From positions 310,001-374,000 of the forward strand of contig CAVQRN010000004.1 in assembly GCA_963715255.1 (NCBI GenBank): 64,000 nt of DNA, in the 5' to 3' direction. Origin of the DNA: JAHEEL01 sp963715255. Its GTDB lineage: Bacteria > Actinomycetota > Acidimicrobiia > Spongiisociales > UBA5794. The position numbers and the translations under genes were made by a program. This document shows, one piece after another, positions 55,485 through 64,000 of this stretch (position 1 is the stretch's first letter; each line of letters opens with the position of its first letter). The notes beneath the pieces were generated by a model. It did not search any database. It was given only the letters and a program-made list of their open reading frames with translations, and was not told the origin of the DNA.

Positions 55485-56309
55485 TTACCCCTCGTCGCCG
55501 ATCGTGACGAAATCGATGAGCTGCTCGACGGCGTTGACGAGTGGTGTCTCGACGTCTTTGTAGGACGCGACGGACTTCAGGACCTGTGCCCAGAAGAGGC
55601 CTGAACTGAGGTCCAACCCGAGGCTCTCGAGAACACCTTCCTTCCAAGGTCGACCGCGTGCAACGTCGGGCCATTCGGCGAGGCCGACGGTCTCAGGTTT
55701 GATCGCCTGCCAGATGTCGACATAGGGGTGGCCGCAAATCAGAACGTCGGCATGCCGCACACTCTGCGCAATTCGGGTCTCCTTCGATCCTTCGACCAGA
55801 TGATCGAGCAGAACTCCGAGCCTGCGGTGGGGGCCCGGTTGATACCGGGCGACGGCTGCGGTCAGATCGTCCGCTCCGTGCAGCGGCTCGACCACAACAG
55901 CTGCGTCCCTGAGATCGTCACCCCAGATCTTCTCGAGCAGTTCGGCGTCATGAACGCCTTCGACCCAGATTCGACTTGCCCTGGCAACGCGTGCGCGAGA
56001 TCTGCCGGCATCGATCGACCCTGAGGCTGTGATCCGCCTCGCAGCTTGCGGTGTAGCAGATGGATCTCTCATGGCCACGCGAACGCCGTTGTGCATGAAG
56101 GCTCCGTCGAGCGCTGGGAACGGGTGACGCTGCCCCGTCTCGTCCACCAGCACTACGTGACCACCCTGGGAGAATTCGGCGACCTTGCCGGTGAACCTTG
56201 ATCCGGTGTGGGTCAGCGTCATCCCGTCCCGGACCTCGAGTACGACGTAGTCCCGTTTGCGAAAGGTCTCGAGGATGTCGTTGTCCGCCCATCGGTCGCG
56301 TTTCTTCAT
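55485..56309 (-). CDS. DUF3097 family protein
   Basis: A 274-residue actinobacterial protein with the family patterns V-W/R-I-W-V-E-G-V-H-D-A-E-L-L-E-K-I-W-G-D-D-L-R, G-V-L-L-D-H-L-V-E-G-S-K-E and G-H-P-Y-V-D-I-W-Q. The V-E-G-x-x-D-A-E and D-H-L-V-E-G-S-K-E segments look TOPRIM-like, which may point to nucleic-acid work, but the function is not established. The frame is intact. Confidence 0.88.
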   Translation of the reverse strand: MKKRDRWADNDILETFRKRDYVVLEVRDGMTLTHTGSRFTGKVAEFSQGGHVVLVDETGQRHPFPALDGAFMHNGVRVAMRDPSATPQAARRITASGSIDAGRSRARVARASRIWVEGVHDAELLEKIWGDDLRDAAVVVEPLHGADDLTAAVARYQPGPHRRLGVLLDHLVEGSKETRIAQSVRHADVLICGHPYVDIWQAIKPETVGLAEWPDVARGRPWKEGVLESLGLDLSSGLFWAQVLKSVASYKDVETPLVNAVEQLIDFVTIGDEG

Positions 56310-56448
56310 GACCGATCAGCGTAGCTCCGAGGCCTACCTCCACCACAGAACCTCGGCGCCCTTCGCTCTCCGCTCCCGTCCGCAGACTTTCGGTACCGGG
56401 CGAGCACGTCTTCGTCGAAGCGATGGAGGCGCTCCAGGACGGTTCAGC

Positions 56449-56871
56449 TCAGATCCCCTCCGGCGATTCCGCGAGCCTGACGCGCCGCTGAATATCCGAG
56501 GTGATCTCTTCGAGTCTGCGGATGATCTCGAGCGTTTCGGTGTTGGTGGTGTAGTCGTGGAGGGCCAACTCAGCTGAGATCTGGTCGGCCCGGCGAGCGG
56601 CGATCAACAACACGGCTCCCTGCAGTGCCGCGATACACGACAACAGAAGGTTGAGGAGGATGAACGGGTATGGATCGAAACCGGTGCCTCGGTTGAAGGC
56701 CATCCAGGCCGCCAAGAACACCAAGGCGGCCAGGACGAAAGCCCATGAACCCATCCCATTGCGGAGCCGGTCGGCGGAGCGTTCGCCCAAGGTGAGTTGT
56801 TCGTTGCTACGAACACCCGGGTGAATCTTCCAGACGCGGCTTGCCAGATGAATTGCCCAGTCCCGGTCCAT
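56449..56871 (-). CDS. DUF1003 membrane protein
   Basis: A 140-residue protein with two helices. Family landmarks are G-S-W-A-F-V-L-A, F-D-P-Y-P-F-I-L-L-N-L-L-L-S and A-A-L-Q, then H-D-Y-T-T-N at the second helix exit and a coiled-coil tail. ATG 56871 follows GGAAAGGGA. The function is unknown. The 139 bases between this gene and DUF3097 show nothing recognisable. Confidence 0.85.
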   Translation of the reverse strand: MDRDWAIHLASRVWKIHPGVRSNEQLTLGERSADRLRNGMGSWAFVLAALVFLAAWMAFNRGTGFDPYPFILLNLLLSCIAALQGAVLLIAARRADQISAELALHDYTTNTETLEIIRRLEEITSDIQRRVRLAESPEGI

Positions 56872-56946
56872 GTGTATCCCTTTCCAAGAGGGTTGCGTCC
56901 AGATGTCAGCCACGCCCGGGCTGACACTACAAGCGCGCAGGCATTC

Positions 56947-57219
56947 GTCGTAGATGACGTTCACGCCGCGTGCGTCGGCCCGGGCCATGTGAAGACGCCG
57001 GTGCAGCGCCTCGAATACACTGACGTAATGATCGAGGGCGTGAATTCCATGATCCCTGCCGGTCGACACGCAACCCCGATGGAGATTGCGTCGGCCCTCT
57101 CCCGACTCGCTTCGGACCGATCTGGATACATCATTGGGTGGCAGTTCAGCGCTGACGGGGGAGAACTCGCTGGTGGTACCGCTGTCGCATGTCGCACCGA
57201 GGCACCACCTATTGGCTAG
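56947..57219 (+). pseudogene. Remnant of an SDR oxidoreductase C-terminus
   Basis: The plus-strand frame reads G-P-G-H-V-K-T-P-V and later R-H-A-T-P-M-E-I-A-S-A-L-S-R-L-A-S-D-R-S, then Y-I-I-G-W-Q-F-S-A-D-G-G. That is the C-terminal third of a short-chain dehydrogenase. The Rossmann motif and catalytic Tyr/Lys are missing. It fills the gap before the gcvPA-like gene and is probably a decayed ancestral member of that cluster. Confidence 0.6.
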
Positions 57220-57294
57220 TGGTCTGCGTCGGCGGTTCGTTGGACATATGCGGCGAGGTTGTCGCATCCGGATGGCTACCTGAAGGGACCAAGA

Positions 57295-58671
57295 ATGACC
57301 GACACGTTCGTCCACCCCTACATCCCGAATTCGGCACCCGCGGTCAAGGCCGCGATGCTGGCCGAGACCGGGGCAGCCTCGGTTGAGGACTTCTACGCAG
57401 ATATCCCCGACGAGCTTCGCGTCACGGGTCTGCTCGATCTGCCTGAAGCCCTCGTAGCGGAACAAGACCTGGTCTCCCATGTCACCGACCTGCTCTCATG
57501 CAACCGGCCCGTCGCTGCCGGCCGCAGCTTCCTCGGAGCGGGCACCTACCGGCACTTCGTCCCCGCGGTCGTCGAAGAGGTCATCAACCGCAGCGAGTTC
57601 CTCACCGCCTATGCAGGCGAACCCTATGAGGATCACGGCCGGTTCCAGGCGTTGTTCGAATACCAGTCGTTGATGGCTGAACTGCTGGCGATGGACGTGG
57701 TCAACGTCCCCACCTACGACGGCTTCCAGGCCGCCGCGACGGCTCTGTCGATGGCAGGCCGGTTCACGGGACGGCGCCGCGTCATCGTGGCGAGCGACAC
57801 CAATCCGGACAAGATGTCGAAGGTCCTCGACTTCACGAAACCGATGCTCGACCTCGTTGTTGTTCCAACGGTGAACGGATCGGCCGACGCGGCGGCGGTC
57901 ATCGCGGAACTCGACGGGGATACGGCAGCTATCTGGATCGAGACGCCGAGCTTCAGGGGTGTGCTCGAGACGGCCGTGACCGAACTGGCAGAAGTGGCAC
58001 ACGCTGTCGGCGCTCTGGTGGTGGTCGGCACCGACCCGATCGGCCTCGGCGTCCTCGCCCCGCCTGCCGAACAGGGAGCAGACATCGTCTGCGGAGACAT
58101 CCAATCCCTCGGACTCCGGCAATGGTTCGGTGGCGCACACGCAGGTTTCATCGCCCTGCACGACGATCCCGGCCTCGTGATGGAGTTGCCGTCCCGGCTC
58201 TTTGGTCTGGCGTCGACCGACGTCGAGGGCGAGTACGGATTCGGCGACGTCGCCTACGACCGGACCTCGTTCGCCGTCAGAGAAGAAGGGAAGGAGTGGG
58301 TGGGGACGGCAGCTGCCCTCTGGGGTATCGCGGCCGGCGTCTACCTGAGCCTGATGGGGCCGCACGGGATGGTCGAGCTCGGTGAGACGCTGCTCGCCCG
58401 CACCGCATACGCCGTCAAAGCACTCACCGCCATTGAAGGAGTCGACCTCACCGACGACGCACCGCATCTCCGAGAGTTCGTCCTCGACCTGACCGGGGCG
58501 GGTCTGACGGCCGCCGAGGTCATTGCAGCGCTGCGCCGCGACGGTATCGAACCCGGCGTCGAGATCGGCACCAACGAGCTGCTGGTCTGCGTGACGGAGA
58601 TCAACACCATGGCCGACATCGACGATCTCGCCTCCCGCCTGTCGGCCCTGTGCGAAAGGGGCGCGTCGTGA
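57295..58671 (+). CDS. Glycine dehydrogenase subunit 1-like protein (GcvPA family)
   Basis: A 458-residue protein of the GcvPA family, the half of the P-protein that pairs with the PLP-binding GcvPB. The opening H-P-Y-I-P-N-S, F-L-G-A-G-T-Y-R-H-F-V-P and A-L-F-E-Y-Q-S-L are clear. The segment after L-T-A-Y is A-G-E-P-Y-E-D-H-G-R instead of the usual T-P-Y-Q-x-E-x-x-Q-G, and N-A-S-x-Y-D-G has become N-V-P-T-Y-D-G. No gcvT or gcvH lies near. It may be a paralogue with another amino substrate. ATG 57295 fits the family N-terminus. GTGA overlap with the next gene. Confidence 0.85.
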   Translation: MTDTFVHPYIPNSAPAVKAAMLAETGAASVEDFYADIPDELRVTGLLDLPEALVAEQDLVSHVTDLLSCNRPVAAGRSFLGAGTYRHFVPAVVEEVINRSEFLTAYAGEPYEDHGRFQALFEYQSLMAELLAMDVVNVPTYDGFQAAATALSMAGRFTGRRRVIVASDTNPDKMSKVLDFTKPMLDLVVVPTVNGSADAAAVIAELDGDTAAIWIETPSFRGVLETAVTELAEVAHAVGALVVVGTDPIGLGVLAPPAEQGADIVCGDIQSLGLRQWFGGAHAGFIALHDDPGLVMELPSRLFGLASTDVEGEYGFGDVAYDRTSFAVREEGKEWVGTAAALWGIAAGVYLSLMGPHGMVELGETLLARTAYAVKALTAIEGVDLTDDAPHLREFVLDLTGAGLTAAEVIAALRRDGIEPGVEIGTNELLVCVTEINTMADIDDLASRLSALCERGAS

Positions 58672-60242
58672 GCCTCCCGATCGCGCCCAAGCCGTCACTC
58701 CGCCGTTTCCATGAGGCCCGGTGGGATGAACCCATCGTCTTCGAACTCAGTACTCCCGGGGAGCGTGGAGTCCTTGTTTCCCGACCAGAACCGGATCTTC
58801 TGTCGACGGTTGGTGACGTCGTCGCCGCATTGCCGACTTCGCTGCGAAGGAAGACGCCGCCTGTGCTGCCGGAGATGGGGCAGATGCGGGTCCTCAAACA
58901 CTATCTCCGACTCAGCCAGGAGAACCTCGGCGCGGACCTCAACGCCGACATCGGCCAGGGCACCTGCACGATGAAGTACTCGCCGAAGGTGAACGACGCC
59001 CTCATCCGCACACCGTCCCTCGCCGATCTGCATCCGCTGCAGTCCGAAGACACCGTGCAGGGCATTCTCGAGATCATCTGGTCGACCGAACAGATGTTGG
59101 CAGAGATCTCCGGAATGGAGCGGGTCTCCCTTCAGACGAGCGGAGGCTCCGCAGCCATCTGGGTGAACATCGCGATGATTCGCGCGTACCACGAAGCGGC
59201 AGGGCAGGGTCAGCAGCGAGACGAGGTGATCACAACGATCTTCTCGCACCCATCCAACGCTGCGACGGCGAAGACCGCCGGCTACACCGTCGTCACTCTC
59301 TACCCGGACGCAGACGGGTACCCGGACATCGAGGCATTCAAGGCTGCCTTGTCACCACGGACCGCGGCGTTGATGATCACCAACCCGGAGGACACCGGCA
59401 TCTACAACCCGCGGATCGCCGAGTTCGTCGACCTCGCCCACTCGGTCGGGGCTCTGGCTGCATACGACCAGGCCAACGCCAACGGAATCCTCGGCGTCAC
59501 CCGTGCGAGGGACGCAGGTTTCGATACGTGTCACTTCAATCTGCACAAGACATTCAGCACGCCGCACGGCTCCGGCGGTCCGGGCTCGGGCGCCACTGCC
59601 GTTTCCGACAGACTGGTCCCGTTCCTTCCCGGACCGTTGGTCGAGCGTGATGGGGATCGGTTCTTCTGGGACGCGGATCGGCCGATGTCGATCGGAAAGG
59701 TCGCACCGTTCTACGGCGTCGTGCCGAACATCGTGCGCGCCTATGCCTGGATGAGGTCGCTCGGGGCGGAAGGTCTCCGGGAGGCTGCCGAGATCGCGGT
59801 GCTCAACAACAACTATCTCATGAAGCGGATCCTCGAGATCCCAGGGGCGAGCGCTCCCTACGCGGCCGGGCGGCGCCGCATCGAGCAGGTCCGCTATTCA
59901 TGGCAGGACCTGTACGAAGAGACCGGCATCACGTCGGAAGAGATGGGGGTGCGGGCGACTGATTTCGGTGTGCACTACTGGACGAGCCATCACCCGTTCG
60001 TGGTGCCGCAGCCGTTCACGCTCGAGCCGACCGAGTCGTATTCCAAGGACGAGCTCGACGAGTACGTCGCCATCATGACTGAAGTCGCCCGGGAAGCGCG
60101 GGAAACCCCTGACGTGGTGCGCACCGCGCCGCACAATCAGACCGTCCACCACATCCACCACGACGACCTCGACGACCCGGAGCGGTGGGCTCCGTCGTGG
60201 CGGGCATACCAGCGCAAGTACTTCGCAGGAGACGACGGCTGA
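58668..60242 (+). CDS. Glycine dehydrogenase subunit 2-like protein (GcvPB family)
   Basis: A 524-residue PLP enzyme of the GcvPB family. The cofactor lysine is in F-N-L-H-K-T-F-S-T-P-H-G. T-S-G-G-S-A, M-I-T-N-P and Y-D-Q-A-N-A-N-G are typical. Near the C-terminus the region expected to read C-x-H-E followed by an A-K-R-L-x-D-x-G-x-H-P-P segment is replaced by R-R-R-I-E-Q-V-R-Y-S-W-Q and D-F-G-V-H-Y-W-T-S-H-H-P. The last 60 residues are His-rich (H-H-I-H-H-D-D). It is a divergent paralogue and its reaction is uncertain. GTG 58668 overlaps the gcvPA-like stop. Confidence 0.85.
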   Translation: MSLPIAPKPSLRRFHEARWDEPIVFELSTPGERGVLVSRPEPDLLSTVGDVVAALPTSLRRKTPPVLPEMGQMRVLKHYLRLSQENLGADLNADIGQGTCTMKYSPKVNDALIRTPSLADLHPLQSEDTVQGILEIIWSTEQMLAEISGMERVSLQTSGGSAAIWVNIAMIRAYHEAAGQGQQRDEVITTIFSHPSNAATAKTAGYTVVTLYPDADGYPDIEAFKAALSPRTAALMITNPEDTGIYNPRIAEFVDLAHSVGALAAYDQANANGILGVTRARDAGFDTCHFNLHKTFSTPHGSGGPGSGATAVSDRLVPFLPGPLVERDGDRFFWDADRPMSIGKVAPFYGVVPNIVRAYAWMRSLGAEGLREAAEIAVLNNNYLMKRILEIPGASAPYAAGRRRIEQVRYSWQDLYEETGITSEEMGVRATDFGVHYWTSHHPFVVPQPFTLEPTESYSKDELDEYVAIMTEVAREARETPDVVRTAPHNQTVHHIHHDDLDDPERWAPSWRAYQRKYFAGDDG

Positions 60243-61380
60243 TGACGCCGTCCATCGGTCTGATCGTCAACCCTGTGGCCGGCGTCGGCGGGGCGGTGGG
60301 ACTCAAGGGGAGCGACGGTGCAGACGTGCAGGCCGTGGCGTTCGACCGGGGTGCCGTGGCGCGTGCCGCAGAACGGTCTCAGCGAGCGCTCTCAGTGATC
60401 GCGTGGACACACCCGGATATCACGATCCTGACCGCAGCAGGAGACATGGGCGAGACCTCCGTGCTGGCCGAGGGTCTGACTCCGGAGGTCGTGTACCGCC
60501 CGTCCGGTTCGGCGACGAGCGGTGCGGACACGACGAAGGCGGCTTCTGCCCTGGCTCTGGCTGGAGTGGGACTCATCCTCTTTGCCGGAGGCGACGGCAC
60601 TGCCAGGGACATCTGCGGCCTCGACCTGGCCGGTGCCGCGGTCCTCGGTATCCCTGCCGGGGTCAAGATGTACTCGGCTTGCTTCGCTGTGAGTCCGATC
60701 GCCGCGGGCGCGATCGCATCCCGATGGCTCACAGGAGAGCGCCTCCCGGTCTCTTCGCGCGAAGTGCTTGACGTCGACGAAGAGCAGATCCGGAACGGTC
60801 GGGTCCACGCTGTTCTCTACGGCATGCTGGCGATGCCGGTCGTTCCCGGACGGACGCAGTCCAGGAAGTCGGCGACAAGCGGTTCCCAATTCGGTGCCGT
60901 ACGGACCGCTGCAGCGGGTGCTGTCGCTCGCATGGAACAGGGCGTCACCTACGTGCTCGGACCCGGCGGCACGATCGACGAGATCGCCCGACTCCTCGAG
61001 GTGGATGGCACATTGCTCGGCACAGACGCGGTCCGCGACGGGATCTCGTGCTTGCAGACGCCACGGAGAGACAACTGCTCGAGCTCGTCGGAGCAGGACC
61101 GTCCAAGGTTGTGTTGACCGTGATCGGCGGCCAGGGGTTCCTCCTCGGAAGAGGCAACCAGCAGATCTCCGCGGCCGTTCTGAGAGAGATCGGCGACGAT
61201 CCGCTGATGGTGGTCGCAACCCAGGAGAAGCTGATCGACCTTGGGGGACGACCACTCCTGGTCGAAACCGGGGATCCCGAACTCGACGCCATGCTCGCCG
61301 GCTACGCGGAGGTCGTCACCGGCCCCCGCACAACCAGTCTCTACCCTGTCAGTGCACCCGAATCCGAAGGACCGATCTGA
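60242..61380 (+). CDS. ATP-NAD kinase / AcoX-family protein (one frameshift)
   Basis: About 379 residues. It opens with G-L-I-V-N-P-V-A-G-V-G-G and carries the kinase signature L-F-A-G-G-D-G-T-A-R-D-I. G-I-P-A-G-V-K-M-Y-S-A-C-F-A and G-P-G-G-T-I-D follow. At about 61052 a base is lost and the frame resumes as A-D-A-T-E-R-Q-L-L-E-L-V, reaching V-I-G-G-Q-G-F-L-L-G-R-G-N-Q-Q, the family's C-terminal motif. Members accompany acetoin and other catabolic operons. Its presence beside GcvP-like proteins is unusual. It overlaps genes on both sides. Confidence 0.85.
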
Positions 61381-62138
61381 TGCAGTTGGAGAACAAACGA
61401 ACCATCGTCACCGGCGGTGCCGGCGGCATCGGCAGGGCAACGGCCCTCGCGTTTGGTGCCGAGGGGGCGAGGGTCGCGATCGTCGACCTGAACGGCGAAG
61501 GAGCAATCGCCGTCGCGGACGAGATCAACGCCATCGGCGGCGCGGCGATTGCGCTCACCGCAGACGTGTCGATGGAGGCGGACGTCCGGCGGGTCGTCGA
61601 CGAGACGGTCGCCGCGTTCGGTGGAATCGACGTGGTCTTCAACAACGCAGGCATCGTACGGAGAGCGACGGCGATCGACACCACGGTCGAGGAGTGGGAC
61701 CGGGTGTTCGGTGTGAACGTGCGATCCATCTTCCTGATGTGCAAGTTCGCCGTGCCGGTGATGGCCGAAGGCGGAGGCGGCTCGATCATCAATACCGGAT
61801 CCGGTTGGGGTCTCACCGGCGGCGCGAACGCCCTGTCCTACTGTGCGTCGAAGGGCGCCGTCGTGAACATGACCAAAGCACTGGCGATCGATCACGGTCC
61901 GCAAGGCATCCGCGTCAACTCGGTGAACCCCGGCGACACGAACACCGGGATGCTGCGCGACGAGGCCAGGCAACTCTCAGCCGACGAGGCAGCGTTCCTC
62001 GCCGAGTCTGCCGACCGCCCCCTGGGACGGATGGGGGAACCGGAGGAGATCGTGGCGGCTGTCGTCTGGCTGGCGAGCGACGCCAGCAGCTACGTCACGG
62101 GCTCTGCCCTCGTCGTCGACGGCGGCGGGATCGCGTAG
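61380..62138 (+). CDS. SDR oxidoreductase
   Basis: A 252-residue classical short-chain dehydrogenase with T-G-G-A-G-G-I-G, N-N-A-G, the catalytic Ser region N-T-G-S-G-W-G, Y-C-A-S-K and the C-terminus V-D-G-G-G-I. ATG 61380 overlaps the kinase stop (TGATG), so the four genes from 57295 form one coupled operon. It probably oxidises or reduces the product or precursor handled by the GcvP-like pair (inference). Confidence 0.88.
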   Translation: MQLENKRTIVTGGAGGIGRATALAFGAEGARVAIVDLNGEGAIAVADEINAIGGAAIALTADVSMEADVRRVVDETVAAFGGIDVVFNNAGIVRRATAIDTTVEEWDRVFGVNVRSIFLMCKFAVPVMAEGGGGSIINTGSGWGLTGGANALSYCASKGAVVNMTKALAIDHGPQGIRVNSVNPGDTNTGMLRDEARQLSADEAAFLAESADRPLGRMGEPEEIVAAVVWLASDASSYVTGSALVVDGGGIA

Positions 62139-62156
62139 AACGCCAACCGATCGGGT

Positions 62157-62202
62157 GTCTGGCGTTGATACAGACGGCATATCGTTCGTGTCAACGCCAG
62201 AC
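62157..62202. terminator. Long inverted repeat between convergent genes
   Basis: GTCTGGCGTTGATAC and GTGTCAACGCCAGAC pair at 14 of 15 positions around a 16-base loop. It lies between the ends of the SDR and the ABC exporter genes, so a bidirectional terminator is likely. It has no T-tract. Confidence 0.65.
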
Positions 62203-62232
62203 GCCTGGGTGTGGGGCATCGGGGTCGCCCCG

Positions 62233-64000
62233 CTACGGCCTGCGGGTTCGACCGGGCGCGGATGGCTCCTCTTCGATGATCGGCGGCGGTTCGTCCGTCG
62301 TGTCGGGGCCGCTGAACTGGGTGAGGTAGAGGGCCGCGTAGGCACCGTCGAGTTCGAGGAGCTGCTGGTGGCTTCCCTGTTCGACGATGCGGCCGTCCTC
62401 CATGACCAGGATCAGATCAGCGTCACGGATCGGTCGAGAGGCGGTGAGCGATCACGAAGCTCGTCCGGTCGGCCCGCAGCGCCGACATGGCGTGCTGGAC
62501 CAGCAGCTCGGTACGGGTGTCGACCGAACTGGTTGCTTCGTCGAGGATGAGCAGGGCGGGGTCGGCGAGGAAGGCCCGGGCGATGGTGAGGAGCTGCTTC
62601 TCGCCGGCGCTGACGCGGCCCCCCTCGTCGTCGACGACGGTGTCGTAGCCGTCGGGGAGGCGCACGACGAACCGGTCGACGAAGGTAGCCCGGGCGGCGG
62701 TGAGGATCTCCTCCTCGGTGGCGTCGGGGCGCCCGTAGGCGATGTTCTCGCGGATCGTTCCCTGGAAGAGCCAGGTGTCCTGGAGCACCATCCCGATCTG
62801 GGACCGCAGATCGTCGCGCCGCAGTCGTGGAGATGTCGACGCCGTCGAGGGTGATGCGCCCCGCGTCGAGGTCGTAGAAGCGCATGATGAGGTTGACGAG
62901 GGTGGTCTTGCCCGCACCGGTCGGTCCGACGATGGCAACGGTCTGGCCGGGGTCGACGTGGAAGCTCACGTGTTCGATGAGCGGCTGCTCCTCGACGTAG
63001 CGGAACGAGATGTCCTCGACCGCTACCCGACCGTGGGTGACGGTTGAGGTTTCGGCGAGGCCTCGTCGTCGGGCTCGTCTTCGGCGTCGAGGAGCTCGAA
63101 GACCCGCTCCGATCGAGGCGACGCCCGACTGGAGCAGGTTGACCATCGAGGCGACCTGGGTGACCGGCCTGGGTGAACTGTCGCGAGTACTGGATGAACG
63201 CCTGGACGTCGCCGAGGCTCAGGGTCCCGCTGGCGACCCGCAGACCGCCCAGTACGGCGATGATCACGTAGTTCAGGTTCCCGATGAACATCGCGATCGG
63301 CATGATCAGGCCCGACAGGAACTGGGCCTGAAGCTCGCTTCGAACAACTCCTCGTTCTCGACTTCGAACGACTCCTGTACCTCGCGTTGGCGGCCGAACA
63401 CCTTGACGAGGGCGTGACCGGTGAACGCCTCTTCGATCTGGGCGTTGAGGCTGCCGGTTCGGCGCCACTGGGTGATGAACTTGCTCTGCGACCTTCGCAT
63501 GACCAGTGCGGCGAGGAGCATCGTCAACGGAATCGTCACGAGAGCGATCAAGGCGAGGGTCCACGAGATGGAGATCATCATCGCGAACACGAACACGACC
63601 GTGAGCAGGGAGTTGAGGAGCTGACTCATCGTCTGCTGGAGGCTCTGTGCGACGTTGTCGATGTCGTTGGTGACCCGGCTCAGGAGTTCGCCGCGGGGCA
63701 GCCGGTCGAAGTAGCGCAACGGCAGGTGGTTGAGCTTGACTTCGACTTCGGATCGCAGGCGCAGCATGGTGTGCTGGACGACGTCGTTCAGCAGGTACCC
63801 CTGCAGGAACTGGAACAGGGCTGAGGCCACGTAGAGGCCGATCACGATGAGGAGGATCCGCTGCAGGGCGGCGAAGTCGATGCCCTGACCGCGGGACGAG
63901 GTCGACGCCGCCCATCATGTCTGCGACCTGATCTTGACCTCTGGCCCGGACGGCCTCGATCGCTTGTTCATTTGACAGTCCGGCCGGCAGGTTCTTGCCG
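62233..64000 (-). CDS. ABC exporter, fused permease-ATPase (5' end outside window, many frameshifts)
   Basis: At least 580 residues of a type IV multidrug/lipid-type half exporter. The start lies beyond the window. Visible: M-D-x-V-P-G-Q-G-I-D-F-like V-D-L-V-P, helices to L-L-N-S-L-L-T-V-V-F-V-F, Y-S-R-Q-F-T-Q-A, Walker A G-P-T-G-A-G-K-T-T, signature V-S-A-G-E-K-Q (the actinobacterial variant), Walker B L-L-I-L-D-E-A-T-S-S-V-D. Breaks are inferred near 63898, 63325, 63165, 63110, 63060, 62815 and 62430. The C-terminus (I-R-D-A-D-L-I-L-V-M to T-R-R-P) is in a third frame, stopping at 62233. Confidence 0.82.

Noticed and set aside
57295..60242. A standard glycine cleavage P-protein
   Set aside because: Family membership is clear, but several conserved segments differ and no gcvT, gcvH or lpd lies nearby, so I did not assign gcvPA/gcvPB as symbols.
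60768..62138. A 456-residue SDR with a long N-terminal extension
   Set aside because: The extension is the ATP-NAD-kinase-like gene read out of frame. The SDR starts at 61380 with an overlap to the kinase stop.

Overview
The window is a G+C-rich chromosomal segment. It looks actinobacterial, and probably from an uncultured Acidimicrobiia-like lineage. The support is the set of actinobacterial families present (the DUF3097 and DUF2342 families, a UPF0182 giant membrane protein, a YlbL-type PDZ/Lon protease, a class E-like sortase, a DivIVA-domain protein), frequent GTG starts, and an initiator tRNA-fMet with an unpaired C1/U72 position. The taxonomic placement is inference. Many genes are interrupted by single-base indels, often in G or C runs, and the protein resumes cleanly in another frame. 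I read most of these as consensus errors of a long-read or metagenome assembly and annotate those genes at full length.

Region by region. 1-4.7 kb: housekeeping genes (membrane protein, Bcp-type peroxiredoxin, DUF2342 protein coupled to an HtrA protease, MoaE, HEAT-repeat protein). 4.8-12.1 kb: a tightly coupled operon of an acyl-CoA synthetase and a complete LivHMKFG-type ABC importer. 12.1-20.8 kb: BioY, sortase, PDZ/Lon protease, a long DivIVA-like coiled-coil protein with an unusual repeat module and cysteine-rich tail, UPF0182 and an MFS transporter.

20.9-37.4 kb: an inositol-type catabolic island. A minus-strand operon (32.2 to 22.2 kb, nearly all genes overlapping by 4 bases) encodes a 2-hydroxyacid dehydrogenase, a Gfo/Idh/MocA oxidoreductase, an aldehyde dehydrogenase, an HpcH/HpaI aldolase, IolD, IolB, another Gfo/Idh/MocA enzyme, an SDR and a LacI-family regulator. 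A divergent plus-strand group encodes an IolG-like dehydrogenase, IolE and a ribose/inositol-type ABC importer. A perfect 12-bp palindrome lies between the two divergent promoters.

37.5-41.1 kb: small unrelated genes and the initiator tRNA. 41.4-47.1 kb: a five-gene minus-strand operon, visibly lower in G+C and without frameshifts, encoding a split transketolase, an HMG-CoA-lyase-family enzyme, a CoA-transferase and a CoA-acylating aldehyde dehydrogenase. Its promoter carries the same palindrome (14 bp, perfect) in the same geometry as the inositol operon, so the two operons are probably one regulon. This is the best candidate here for an undescribed catabolic system.

47.3-57.2 kb: SLC12-like transporter, MscS channel, UPF0316 protein, a very large protein of unknown function (four indels), DUF3097 and DUF1003 proteins. 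57.3-62.1 kb: a coupled operon of divergent GcvPA/GcvPB-like proteins with an ATP-NAD-kinase-family protein and an SDR but no GcvT or GcvH, a second candidate for unusual chemistry. 62.2-64 kb: a frameshifted ABC exporter running off the window.
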